Assembly: GCA_027943245.1 (NCBI GenBank)
Contig: JANDJZ010000462.1
Span: 1-26,456, forward strand
Reading direction: 5' to 3'
DNA: 26,456 nucleotides
Source of the DNA: Acanthamoeba sp. SK_2022b
Lineage: Eukaryota; Discosea; Longamoebia; Acanthamoebidae
Translations under genes and position numbers: made by a program
The notes under the pieces: generated by a model
Database searches by the model: none
Seen by the model: only the letters and a program-made list of their open reading frames with translations
What the model was told of the DNA's origin: nothing
Shown here: piece by piece, positions 8,624-18,537 of the stretch
Layout of the letters: every line of letters starts with the position of its first letter
Numbering within the stretch: the first letter of the stretch is position 1

Positions 8624-10533
8624 TTACAAGCCGTAGCGCTGTTGCTGCTGGTAGCCCTGTTGTGGTGCTACGGCCGGGACACCACCAGCCTGATGAGGGT
8701 AGGGAGCCGAGGCGCCGCCGCCTGAAAGATAGCCCTGAGCAGTGGAGCTCGTGCCAGGCTGCTGTTGGTAGTAGGATGCCGTGGGAAGCTGCGGTGGCTG
8801 AGGATAGGGCTGCTGCGCTGGATAAGCTTGTGGCGGCGGCGGCTGCTGCTGCTGTGTGGGGTAGGCTTGTGGCGGCTGCTGCTGCTGCTGTGTGGGGTAT
8901 CCTTGAGGTGGTGGTGGTGGCTGCTGAGGCTGGGCCTGGGGCTGATTGAAGAGCTGCACGAGACTCAGCAACGTTTGCAGCGTCGCGCCCACGTCGCCTC
9001 CGGCAGCTGCTCCCTGCAGGCCCAAGTCCGACTGCTCGAGAGCGACGTGAAGAAGAAATAAATTTCTTCCGAAATTAGTATAAATAAATAAATAAATAGC
9101 CTTTGGGGCAAGGGAGTGGGGGGGGGAAGGGTGAAACCTGAGGGAGGGTGGCGGCAGGAGCGGCGGCAACGGAGGGCGGGTAGAGTGGGGCCGTGTGCGG
9201 GGCATGGTGCGCTGGCGCGTATGGGGTCGTCGTCCCCGCGTGCGGGTACCCCGTCGAGTGCAGGAGCGCGGCGCCGCCCGAGGGCTGCGCGGCCACGGGG
9301 GCGTACGGACGGTACCCGTCGCCGGCCTGCGCGGACACACACACACGCCACACACAAGACCGCGCTAGCCGTTGAGGAGGACACACGGGACAATGGGGGG
9401 GGGGCGTGTCGCGGGGGGGAGATGCTGCACCGGCGCGTAGGGCAATGGGCCGCCCGTCCTTCCGCCTGCGAAGCGGTAGTTCTCGCCGCCTTTCCTGCCG
9501 TGGTCGTCGTAGCCCCCGCCGCCCCAACCCGACGGATGATGGCGATCCCGATCGTCCTCCTTCTTGTCGCGCCTGTGGCAGGGAAAGGGGGGGGGGAGGA
9601 GAGAGAGAAGGGGAGAAGGGGAGGGGCGGTCAGTCTCACTCTGAGGGGCAACCGTATGGATCTCTGGCTCGTTCAGCGACGCGGGGGGGGGGTGACCGCG
9701 GGAGGACACGCACTTGGCATGGGCCGGCTGCACGTCGAGGATGGTGCTCTTGTGCGTGTCGGCTGCTTCCTTGAGGCACCTACGAGGCATCAGCAGCATC
9801 AGCAGCACATAGTCGCAGGTGAGCTAGGCGCCTGCGGGGACTCCCCCTGACAACGCGGGCAATCGGAGAAGCGGGGAACCCTTGGGGGAGAGGGGGGGGG
9901 GCGATCGGAAAGAGATACCTTTCCGAATGCCTGGTGTCATAGTACTCCACAAATTTTTGGCTGCCGCAACCACCGCCTCCAATGGTGAGCAGCAGCAGCA
10001 GCAGCAGCAACAGGTGGCGGCAAAGAAGCAAAGAAGGAACGAAATGGAGGCAATGCAAAACGGGGGCGGGGTTAAGAGGTACAAGGGCTTGCCCTTGCAG
10101 TCGCGAACTTCTTTGACGAAGCCCCATTCTTCGAACAGACGCTTCACCTCCCGGTTGCTCATGGGCTGCTTGTCCCTGAGGGGACCCGTTCCGCCCCGCA
10201 AACGCGCAAACACGGTGCTCTGTGTCGCATCGCACGCCCACCCGCTTTCTCAGCTCCAAACTCGCGCGTCGCCGCCCTCCAAACGGCTAGGCAGGGAGAA
10301 AGGGAGAAAGGAAGAGGGAGGTACGTTGTTATCCTCGTTCTTGCTCTGCTCGTCCTCGTCGCGCGGTATCGAATAGTGAATGTCCAACTGTTCGCCAAGC
10401 ACCGATGTGGCGGCAAGGGAGGCCATGCGTTAGGCGCGTGAAAATAAGTAGCCGGCACAGACGGCCGCTACTTCTTTCTCTCTCTCACTCTCTCACTCTC
10501 TCTATCTCTCTCGCACATCACAAATCACCTACA

Positions 10534-10595
<62 letters not shown>

Positions 10596-11462
10596 ACACC
10601 CAGACAGGGGCGGAGGAGGGCGCATGCGCGAGTGCCGAGAGTGGGAAGGCCATACCGGTCGGCCTTCAAAGTCGTATCCCTGCAGGTCTCTCTTGGCCTC
10701 CTCGGCGTCCCTGATGTCGTACTGTGCACCGCCACCGCACGCGGTAATAATCAATCGTTCAATGGCACGCCACCGGGCCACTCACGGTACAGCCACATCC
10801 ACAGCAGTTGAAGGCGCTGGGGTGTGGAGAAGGGGAGGCGTACGTAGGTGATGAAAGCCATGCCGCGCTTGTCGATGAGGTTGAACACTCGTTTGACCTC
10901 GCCGTACTTTTCAAAGAGGTCCATGAGGGTGCGCTCCGGCGTGTTGTAGGAGATATTGCGAACGAACAAGGTGCGACTCTGCTGCTCTTCAGCGCCGCCA
11001 TCCCTCTCCCTGCTGCTTCCTTTTTCTCGATAGCGGTCTTGCTCCCCTTCACGCTCGCTCGACCCGCGCATGAACCCTCTCCCGCCTCCTCTCGCTTCAC
11101 CACGCGCAACAGACCCAACGCATCATGAGATTTTCTGCCGCGCTACGCGCCCCACGGCACAAAGGAGCCAACCCCCCCCCAAGCTACATCTGGCGCTGGG
11201 CAACTCAGGGAGAAGAAATTGGGGAAGAATGCATCACAACATGAACAAAAAAGCTGGCCGCAACAAAAAAAATGGGGAGGAGGGATCTACCAAAACGAAA
11301 TGACCCAGAAGGGTCACGAGCACCTCCGTGGAAGGCTGCGGGCGGGCCGCCAACATCCGTCTGCAACAGAGGATTGTACTCTTGAGAATCTCGCTGTTGG
11401 CCATAATCAGAGCCCACATGCTGCGGGCGCGCGTAGGGATCATAGCGCGGCGCTCTCTTCAT
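8624..11462 (-). CDS. Mei2-like RNA-binding protein with two RRMs and Gln/Pro-rich tail (ten exons)
   Basis: Exons by eye (minus strand): 11462-11291, about 11094-10844, 10721-10656, 10387-10325, 10219-10083, 9960-9919, 9779-9714, 9572-9431, 9326-9138, 9031-8624. All introns are GT-AG and phases agree, giving about 511 aa. The exon 2 acceptor is ambiguous (several in-frame AGs). RRM1 (about 98-172) has RNP2 TLFVRNI and RNP1 RGMAFITY followed by YDIRDAEEA; then DIHYSIPRDEDEQ. RRM2 (about 186-265) has STVFARLR and QKFVEYYDTRHSE. The block order and the linker IHYSIP match the first two RRMs of fission-yeast Mei2 and plant Mei2-like proteins, which regulate meiosis and growth through RNA binding. 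Then come an RD-rich and Gly-rich segment (about 267-305) and a Gln/Pro/Tyr-rich tail (about 395-511) likely to be disordered. The Mei2-specific third RRM is absent. The start at 11462 is the first Met of the GC-rich part; an AT-rich upstream extension to 11549 is open but looks like leader. Confidence 0.8.
9056..9100. repeat. AAAT microsatellite in intron 9
   Basis: Several tandem AAAT units within the intron between exons 9 and 10 of the Mei2-like gene (9032-9137). No coding role. Confidence 0.7.
10531..10592. repeat. AC/GT dinucleotide microsatellite in intron 3
   Basis: About 30 AC units broken once (10540-10541), inside the intron between exons 3 and 4 of the Mei2-like gene. CT-rich tracts precede it at 10469-10512. 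Confidence 0.9.
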
Positions 11463-11759
11463 CTCTTGGATCTCTTTGGTTTTGTTTATGTTTTTTCTAT
11501 TTTTTTCCTTTGGAGATAAGTAGGAATTCGCCTTGTACGAGTTGTACAAGAAATACGAATATACGTTAAATTCCTTGTCACTGTGACCCCCTCACACACA
11601 GCAAATCTAAATATTAAAGCGCATCTTATTTCTTGTATTTCTAGTATTTCTCGGGTTCCTTCTCATGTCCTTTCTTTAGCCCTTGCTTTTTGTTACGCTT
11701 TGTCTTTTTCTTTGGCCAGGCTATGTCCCATGCCAGTGTTTTCCCTGGTCATGTGATGC
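11463..11759. other. upstream region of the Mei2-like gene
   Basis: AT-richer sequence between the chosen start codon and the first array. It should contain the promoter and leader of the Mei2-like gene. I see no certain TATA box and no open frame with coding character. Confidence 0.4.
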
Positions 11760-12790
11760 ATAAGTGGTGTTATGGTGTTTGTGTGGTGTTGTGGTGTTTG
11801 TGTGGTGTTGTGGTGGTGTGGAGTGTGGTTTGGGTGATAATTGTGGAGGTGTTGTGTGTGGTGGTTGTGGTTTGGTGATGTTGTGGTGGTGTAGTGGTGT
11901 TGTTGTAGTGGTATAGTGGGGAGGTTGTCATGTTGTGGTGCTGTTGTGGTGTAGGTAATGGTGTGTGATGGTGTGGTGGTGTTGTGGTATTGTTGGTAAT
12001 TTTGGTGCTGTAGGTAATCATGTGGTGATGTTGTGCTGGTGTTGTGGTTGTGATGGTGTGGTATTGGTGTCTTGTGGTGTTGTTGTGACGTTATGGTGTT
12101 TTTTTTGGTGGTGTTGTGGTTTGTTGTGGTGGTGTGGCAATCTTTGTGGCGATTTTGTAGTGATGTGGTGTTTGGGTGTTGTGGTTTTGCGGTGGTATTT
12201 TGGTGTTGTTGTGGTGATGTGGTTTTGGTGATGTTATGGTGGTATTTTGGTGATGCTATGGTGTTGTGGTGATGGTGTTGTGGTGGTCTTGTGGTCTTGT
12301 GGTGGTGTTGTAGTGATGTGGAGTTGGGGTGGTGTGGTGGTGTTGTAGGCTGGTGTGGTGATGGTGTGGTGATGTTGTGGTGGTTTTGTGGTGGTGTAGT
12401 GGTTGTATGGCAGTGATGTAGTGGTAGTGTGGCAGTGTTGTGGTGGTGGTGGTCAGATGGTGGTGGTTATGACAACAACACCACAACAACACAATACTAC
12501 CACAACATCAAAACACAACCACACCAGCACAACAACATCACCACACCACAACATCAATCATAACATCACCACAACATTACCACACCCAACATCACTACAC
12601 CCCACTCCACCACCACAACACACCACCACAACAACGCCACAACCTAGTGATGTTGTGGTGGTTTTGTTGTGATGCTGTTATTGTGGCGATGTTATGGTGT
12701 TGTTGTTGGTTGTTGGTTGTTGGTTGTTGGTTGTTGTTGAGTTTCGGTGATGTTGTTGTGTTGGGGTGGTGATGTTGTGGTGATGTACCT
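11760..12790. repeat. GT/CA-rich minisatellite array with two strand switches
   Basis: Degenerate tandem array built on TGGTGTTG and TGGTGATG units (about 3-bp sub-periodicity). The + strand is GT-rich at 11760-12466, CA-rich (CACCACAACA) at 12467-12643 and GT-rich again at 12652-12790. The second switch is a hairpin: CCACAAC (12637-12643), loop CTAGTGAT, GTTGTGG (12652-12658). A separate 7-bp repeat GGTTGTT runs about four times at 12708-12736. The long open frames across it are low-complexity and not genes. Confidence 0.9.
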
Positions 12791-13030
12791 TTTGACTGTC
12801 ATGAAGCTTGGGATCTTCTTCAACATCTTTCTGGTGATGTTGCTCCCTGTCCTCCATGTAGCTCTGCAGCTCAGGGATGCACCTCTCCAGCACTGGCCAA
12901 GGGATGCCATTGAAGCGGTTATGGGTAGCCTTGCTGCCAGTGGTGCCCTGCCAGTTGATGATACTCCAGAAGAAGCTGTGGGTACACCACTATCATTGGT
13001 TGTTGTTTGAGAGATTCAACCCACTCAGCA
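12791..13030. other. unidentified coding-like remnant
   Basis: Normal-complexity sequence between an array and a CTG run. On the minus strand a frame reads PWPVLERCIPELQSYMEDRE, with charged helical character, and runs into the array. On the plus strand a frame reads LQHWPRDAIEAVMGSLAASG. I cannot tell which strand, if either, was coding. It may be a fragment of a retroelement gag. Confidence 0.25.
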
Positions 13031-13071
13031 ATTGCCTCTGAATAGAGACTACAAACAAATGGCATACTACT

Positions 13072-13094
13072 TCTGCTGCTGCTGCTGCTGCTGT
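13072..13094. repeat. CTG trinucleotide run
   Basis: Seven CTG units in non-coding sequence. Confidence 0.85.
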
Positions 13095-13107
13095 AAAGCC
13101 TGCTCTA

Positions 13108-13331
13108 GATCAACATTTTTTGGACTGGGTGTGTGCAACTTTAGCAACATGATATATTTTCAAAGCGTGTGGTTACAACTATTGAATTTGGAGAAGATGT
13201 GTAACTACTCCCTCCCTGTTATATGTCTTAATTATAAAAAACACTGCTGCACTGCTGCTTGACTCTTCATGTCTGAGTCAGTGCTCTGATAATATCAACA
13301 TTATTTTGACTGGGCGTGCCACTTTAGCGAC
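13108..13331. repeat. degenerate direct repeat pair
   Basis: A segment of about 40 bp at 13109-13150 (TCAACATTTTTTGGACTGGG, then GCAACTTTAGCAACAT) recurs at 13289-13330 (TCAACATTATTTTGACTGGG, then CCACTTTAGCGACAT). The spacing is about 180 bp. The region is AT-rich and has no frame. It could be the ends of a small non-autonomous transposon, but no inverted termini were found. Confidence 0.5.
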
Positions 13332-13449
13332 ATTTTTTTTTCTTAGTGCCACTTTTTAGGGCTGATCCAGAGTTTTTGGTGTTGGATCATCTGCAAGCAT
13401 TGGTAATGATGGTTGATGGTTGAGGTTGGTGGGGGAGTGGTTGTTATGT

Positions 13450-14312
13450 ATGATCCTAGCCATGTGTTAGGGGTGAGGTCTGGGCTGTGGCTGGGGTCAA
13501 CGGTCTGCAGGCGCCATATTGCAGCTGTGGTGGAGGCACAGGGCAGCTGGTGAGGAGGTGGGTGAGCAATTCCTTGGGGAGGTGCAGGGTGTGGATGAAG
13601 CAGAAAGTGCACCAGGGGCGTCCCAATCTAGGGTTTTTTTGAGGAGCCATAGAGCAAGGCCTCAGGAGGAGGATATGTAAGGCCCTGAGGAGGAACCCAA
13701 AGAGGTTTGGTGGGAAGGGCACTAAGCCTGAGTGACAGGGTGTCAGTGAGTATGCAGCAGCAAGCACCTCAGGCCTCAATGGGGCTTGCACCCATCAATA
13801 ACCACCACAGCAAAGTACAATTCACCACATACCAAACATCCAAGACAAGCTCCAATGGGACCAAATGGAGGCAGTCATAAACAGCCTCTCCCTCCTTGTC
13901 CCACTGCCACTGCATTCACCTTCAACTACCACACTGACGCTTGAGCATGCTACCAACACTCCATGTTACAGCTCACCCCACTGGACCTGGCTTGACACTG
14001 GGAAGGCATCACTCTACTCACCATGTAAACAGGCCCATGACATGAGGAAAAGCTTGTGGTCTCCTTGTTTGTTAGGCCATGTAGGCCAAAAGGTGTTCCA
14101 GCCTTTTTGTGGGCAAGGGTTTGAGTGTTCAAGGTCCTTCCAGAACAGGATGTATATAACCATGTGGTTATCAGTGTTGTGTGTGGGGCTGTTGTGTATG
14201 AGAGGTGGTCTGTAGGCGGACGACCAACACAATGCCTTCATTGTGCTCTCACGTGCACACAAGTTGCAAACAAGAACGCACCTTTGGCGATCTGCATGAG
14301 TGAGCTGGCCAA
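13450..14312. other. unresolved repeat-derived sequence
   Basis: No gene is supported. Both strands have moderately long open frames (13456-13791 minus, 13865-14215 plus) without recognisable motifs. Given the DIRS-like element that starts to its right, this may be its 5' end or gag leader. Confidence 0.3.
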
Positions 14313-15435
14313 GTGGCCCACCTTGGGGAGGTTGTTTGGCGCATGCCCATTGGCTGTGTTGCGCTTGCTGACGGCAATGCCGCTGAGTGTTATCTTTCTC
14401 ATGCCCTGGAACACGTTGGTAGACGTCAGCATTTAGTAACTCTCTGGCAGATGGTGCGCATGCATGTTATGTGTGTGAGGGAGAGCAGACTAACTCTGAG
14501 AGCGGTTTTGGTGACCTTTTCTGCAGAAGCGGCGGCAGCAGCCTCCTCCTCCTTGGCCTTCCGTTCCTTGTGATGGTGTTGTGGTGGTGGTGGTGTGGGG
14601 GTGATGGTGGTGTTGTTTTTTTTGGTCTGGCTGGTGCTGGATGTTGGCAATGTCTCAGCAGAAGCTGCCCTTTGTCAAGCCCGCCCCCTTTGCAATAGCA
14701 GCCCTCAGCCAGCCAGCTGGGCAGCTGCACCAAGGACCTCTCTGGCATCACCTGCTTTGTGTGCCAGAAGCCTGGCCACTACGCCAACTGTTGTCCCAGC
14801 CTTCTGGCCACGAGCAGCCAGTGGCCCAGGTCCACCTTGCCAGCCAGTTGTGGTGGTGGGTTGCTTGTCCCAGCGCCTGTCAGCGTGGCAGGACATTGGT
14901 GCAAGCCCAATGGTCCTGCAGATTGTGTGCAAGGGTCTTTGCCTGACCCTGCTGGACTTGCCAGTGGAGGACTTGTGGCAGCTCCCCTTCTCCAGTGATC
15001 AGTCCATGTGGTTGGTGGCTGAGCTTCTGCACCTGGTGGAAGTCCAGGCCATTGAGTGGATGGGCAGGGCCCTGTTTGACCAGCTGGGGTACAGCTCATC
15101 AGCCCAGTCTTTTTGGTCCACAAGCATGGGCCAAAGCTGTGGCGCTTGGTCATCGACCAGCGCTGGCTGAATCTTATGCTGGCACTGAGGCCATGCAAGT
15201 TTGAGTCACTGTCAACCCTGATACAGCTGGCAGGCAGACTGGTGGGCCATCACCTTCAATCTGGACCAGGGGTACCGCCACATCTCAATACATCATGACT
15301 TGCTCCAGTGGTTTGGGTTCCAGGCCTATTCGACCTGGTATTGCTATCAGGTGATTCCCTTTGGGCTGTGCTGGAGTCCTTGGGTGTTCACCATGGTGGT
15401 TCAGCATGCTTGCCCTCATACCTGATGCAGATGCA
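14313..15435 (+). pseudogene. DIRS-like retrotransposon, gag end and N-terminal reverse transcriptase
   Basis: Broken 5' half of a tyrosine-recombinase retrotransposon. A zinc knuckle, CFVCQKPGHYANCC, lies at about 14750-14795. From 15113 the frame reads KLWRLVIDQRWLN, then CKFESLSTL; after a frame change come TFNLDQGYRHISIHHDLL and YQVIPFGLCWSPWVFT (about 15250-15410). These match RT blocks of DIRS/Ngaro elements (RLVLDLRxLN, DLxxxYxHIPIHP, LPFGLxxAPxxFT). The sequence ends before the Y-x-DD block and meets copia family B at about 15440. The matching RNase H and recombinase half lies on the other strand at 18538-20295. The frame piece at 14313-14570 (Ala-rich end SAEAAAAASSS) may be gag. Multiple frame changes and stops: not functional. 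Confidence 0.65.
14572..14632. repeat. short GT-rich array inside the DIRS-like sequence
   Basis: GTGGTGGTGGTG-type repeats identical in style to the large arrays, lying between the gag-like frame and the zinc knuckle. Confidence 0.7.
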
Positions 15436-15748
15436 CAGGTCAGCACATGTCAGCGTGAATCCTCTTGTATGTAGATACACATCAAGTGTCCAGTTCCACT
15501 CAAGGGGTGCTTATTTGAGTCCATTTCGACTATTCCAATCACATTCATCAATATTGCATTGTACTCATCACACATGGCAGCTTTCCAGTCTTCAGCATGT
15601 GACGAGGTGACAGCTTCAATGTATGTTGACAGGATCTTGATGCTATTCTCATCCTGGTATGGCTTGTCTTCTCTTGCTACACAGGCATGAAACTCTTGAG
15701 AGTAGAGTACATATCTCTTGGTGACTTTGTAGTTACTCATCATGAGCG

Positions 15749-15761
15749 TGGGCCCATAACC
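15749..15761 (-). other. primer-binding site, initiator tRNA-Met anticodon arm
   Basis: GGTTATGGGCCCA on the minus strand, directly after the LTR end TCACAACA. Identical to the site of family A although the LTRs are unrelated in length and sequence. Confidence 0.85.
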
Positions 15762-15984
15762 TGTTGTGATATACACTTTGTGGTGAAGAGTAAAGTGTGA
15801 AGTGAGAGAGAACAGGGTTCTCTGGTTTTATTACTGCTGAATATATTGTTGTAGACAGTTGTACTACCACATAACTCCTAAACTTTAAGGCATGCCTTAA
15901 TGAGCTGGGAGCTCATTAAGTCCTACCTCATTTGGTGTTCCAGAGTGACTGTTGATCTGAGTACCTTTTAGGTAACTCACAACA
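15762..15984 (-). repeat. 5' LTR of copia family B
   Basis: 223 bp with perfect 8-bp terminal inverted repeats, TGTTGTGA at the outer end and TCACAACA next to the primer-binding site. It contains a 16-bp perfect palindrome TTAAGGCATGCCTTAA (15885-15900). A hairpin overlaps it: TTAATGAGCT (15897-15906), loop GGG, AGCTCATTAA (15910-15919). The right boundary is met directly by a CA array. Confidence 0.85.
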
Positions 15985-16350
15985 CACATCACCACAACTA
16001 CATCACCACTCCATCCCCCACAACACCACCACACCATCCCCACACCATCCCCACAACACCACCACCACCACCACAACACCACCACCACCACAACATCACC
16101 ACTTCACCACCACAACATCACAACAACACCACAACACCACTACAACATAACCACTTCACCACAACAACACCACAACATCTCAACAGCACCACAACACAAC
16201 ACCACAACACCACGCCATCACCACAACATAACCACATCATCACCACAACACCACCACAACATGACCACATCATCACCACAACACCACAACATCACCACAA
16301 CAACACCACAACATCACCATCATGTTGTGGTGATGTTGTGGGTGTGGTGT
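15985..16350. repeat. CA-rich minisatellite array with terminal strand switch
   Basis: CACCACAACA-type array starting at the LTR edge. It flips to GT-rich at a 14-bp perfect hairpin: CCACAACATCACCA (16306-16319), loop TCATGTTG, TGGTGATGTTGTGG (16328-16341). Confidence 0.9.
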
Positions 16351-16359
16351 GATGGATGT

Positions 16360-16860
16360 AATTTGCTTTGCACTCCAGTAGACCAGGCCGCCTGCAAGAG
16401 TGAAGAGTTCTCCTGCCCAGTCTGCATCTGCAAAGCCTCTGGTTGTGAGGCCGCTTATGTCTGGTGTGTAGTGTATAGGTCCTGTGTGCTGTGCAGATAC
16501 CTTAACAAGTGTTTCACTGTGGCCCAGTGGTCCCCATAGGCGTTAAGATACCTACTGAGGACACAGGTCATGTATGCAATGTCTGGTCATGACACTAAGG
16601 CAATGTAGTTTAGCTGGCACAGCCAATCAGTATGGAACGTCAACAAAAGTTTAAAGTGTGCAATAGCCTGAGGTAAAGCGTGGAACAGCCTGTGGTCTTC
16701 AGTGCAAGCTGTTCCTTGAGCGCTCACAGCATCTTCCTGGTCTTGTAGGTGCAAACATATCAGCCTGAACTGCATGTCCAGATATAGGTTGATGAACCCA
16801 GCCGCCTGCTGCATCCTCATTTGGGTCAGCAAACACAACATCCCACAAGTTTCACAAGAG
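16360..16860 (-). pseudogene. copia family B pol fragment (end of RT, start of RNase H)
   Basis: Minus-strand sequence homologous to 20300-20600 (+): CQLNYIAL, then DIAYMTCVLSRYLNAYGDHW, then TVKHLLRYLHSTQ in the region about 16490-16610, and AGGLVYW near 16375-16395. Compared with the plus copy it lacks several tens of bases after ADWAGE, and frames are broken. The part above 16620 has partly copia-like frames but is not clearly assignable. Confidence 0.7.
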
Positions 16861-17575
16861 CAGTACAAACACCACACAACAGCACAACAACTCCACACCA
16901 CACCACAACTGCACCACATCCTAACAACACCCAATACCACCACAATGTCCTGGTGTTGCGCTGGTGTTGTAATTATGGTGTTGTGGTGGTGTTGTGGTGG
17001 TGTTGGTGTGGTGTTGTGTTGTGGTGGTGTTGTGGTGTTGTGGTGGTGTTGGTGTGGTGTTGTGTTGTGGTGGTGTTGTGGTGTTGTGGTGGTGTTGGTG
17101 TGGTGTTGTGTTGTGGTGTTGGTGTGGTGTTGTGGTGGTGGTGTTGTGGTGGTGTTGTGTTATGGTGGTGGTGTTGTGGTGTTTTGTTCTGATGTTGTAG
17201 TTCCATTGTGGAGTTGGTGTTGTGTTGTGGTGATGTGGTGTTGTTGTGGTGGTCGAGTTGTGATGTGGTGCTACTGTGGTGATGTTGATGTTGTGGTGGT
17301 GTAGTTTATCTGGTGGTGTTGTGGTGATGGTGTTGTTGTGGTGGTGTTTTGGTGATGTGGTGTTGTGGTGTTATTGTGGTGGTGATGTTGTTGTGGTGGT
17401 GTTGTGGTGATGTTGTGGTGATATAAGAGTGTTGAGGGGATATTGTGGTGATGTTGTAGTGATGGTGTATTCATGGTGGCGTGATGTGGTGGTGTTGTGG
17501 TGATGCTGTGGTGCTGCTGTGGTGATGTTGTGGTGGTGTTGTGGTGGTGGTGGTGGTCAGGTGGTGGTGGTGGTC
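16861..17575. repeat. CA then GT minisatellite array
   Basis: CA-rich at 16861-16945, then GT-rich (GTTGTGGTGGTGTTGGTGTG units, with near-perfect repeats of about 60 bp at 16990-17110) to 17575. Open frames here are poly-Val/Cys/Trp translations of the repeat. Confidence 0.9.
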
Positions 17576-17732
17576 AGGGCCCTCACAAAATCGCTCATGG
17601 CGCTGCTCTCGCCCAGCCACTGGCCCATCTCCTGCACCACAAACTCCCACTGGTCGACCTTGCGCACCACCACACTCTCCACCGCCTCTCTCTCCTCCTG
17701 CTCCTCCTCCTGCTCTCTCCCTCCCGCTTGGT
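17576..17732 (-). other. GC-rich coding-like island inside the array
   Basis: About 155 bp of normal-complexity sequence set between GT and GGT repeats. On the minus strand it reads EQEEEQEEREAVESVVVRK and continues DQWEFVVQEMGQWLGESS to MSDFVRAL without a stop. The codons favour G or C at the third base, like the host genes at the left end and unlike the retroelements. It looks like a piece of a host exon or transposon protein; family not recognised. Confidence 0.4.
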
Positions 17733-18310
17733 GGTGGTCAGGTGGTCAGGTGGTGGTGGTGGTGGTCAGGTGGTCAGGTGGTGGTGGGGGTGGTGGTCCA
17801 GTGGTGGTGGTGGTGGTCAGGTGGTGGTGGTGGTGGTGGTGGTGGTGGTGGTGGTGGTGGTGGTGGTGGTGGTGGTGGTGGTGGTGGTGGTGGTGGTGGT
17901 GGTGGTGGTAGTGTGGTGGTGGTGGTGGTGGTGGTGGTGGTGGTGGTGGTGGTGGTGGTGGTGGTGGTGGTGGTGGTGGTGGTGGTGGTGGTGGTGGTGG
18001 TGGTGGTGGTGGTGGTGGTGGTGGTGGTGGTGAGGTGGTGGTGGTGGTGGTGAAGGTGGTGGTGGTGGCAGGTGGTGGTGGTGGTGGAGTGGTGGTGGTG
18101 GTGGTGGTGGTGGTGGTGGTGGTGGTGGTGGTGGTGGTGGTGGTGGTGGTGGTGGTGTGTGGTGGTGGTGGTGGTGGTGGTGGTGGTGGTGGTGGTGGTG
18201 GTGGTGGTGGTGGTGGTGGTGGTGGTGGTGGTGGTGGTGGTGGTGGTGGTGGTGGTGGTGGTGGTGGTGGTGGTGTGGTGGTGGTGGTGGTGGTGGTGGC
18301 GGTGGCGTTG
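17733..18310. repeat. (GGT)n trinucleotide expansion
   Basis: Nearly pure GGT from about 17820 to 18300, broken at about 17909, 18031-18068, 18087, 18156 and 18275, and preceded by GGTCAGGTGGTCAGG units (17733-17820). The G-rich strand is the + strand. All open frames are homopolymeric (Val, Trp, Gly or, on the other strand, Thr, His, Pro). Confidence 0.95.
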
Positions 18311-18537
18311 CGGTGGTATCACGCCACCATGACCAACACATGGGAGGGCTGGGTGGGAGATGTGTTGGTGGAGAGACATGAAAGAAAAAATATAGCAGAT
18401 CTCTGCCTGCCTGCAATGCCATTGTGGGCAATCCTTATAATGGATGCCCATGTTGCCACCTTCCATCCAGGGGCAACAGAGATACATATGACTCCAAATG
18501 TCCTTGCTTGCAATAAACTCTGTTGTTGATGCTACGC
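18311..18537. other. spacer between GGT array and DIRS-like recombinase
   Basis: Normal-complexity sequence downstream (minus strand) of the recombinase frame, so it may be the 3' end of the DIRS-like element. No inverted or split direct repeats typical of DIRS termini were recognised. Confidence 0.35.

Larger units (their letters stand above)
15450..15984 (-). mobile_element. copia family B fragment: LTR, primer-binding site and start of RT
   Basis: On the minus strand: LTR (15984-15762), primer-binding site (15761-15749), ATG at 15743, then a frame to 15450. Residues beyond about 50 of that frame read AVTSSHAEDWKAAMCDEYN, the conserved start of copia RT (HAxxWxxAMxxExxAL). The gag and integrase genes, normally about 3 kb, are therefore deleted between the leader and RT. 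The fragment ends where DIRS-like sequence begins. Confidence 0.8.

Noticed and set aside
11770..12672. Cys/Val-rich and Thr/His-rich frames in the first array
   Set aside because: Translations of the GT/CA minisatellite; no start context, no motif, and equally long frames on both strands.
12704..12738. GGTTGTT tandem repeat as a telomere-like sequence
   Set aside because: Only about four copies, embedded in a GT array, and not matching a known telomere unit.
15476..15502. LLYVD in the + frame after the DIRS-like RT, resembling a Y-x-DD block
   Set aside because: It is the antisense of the copia family B frame (CIYIQED), which is supported by RT similarity, so the match is chance.
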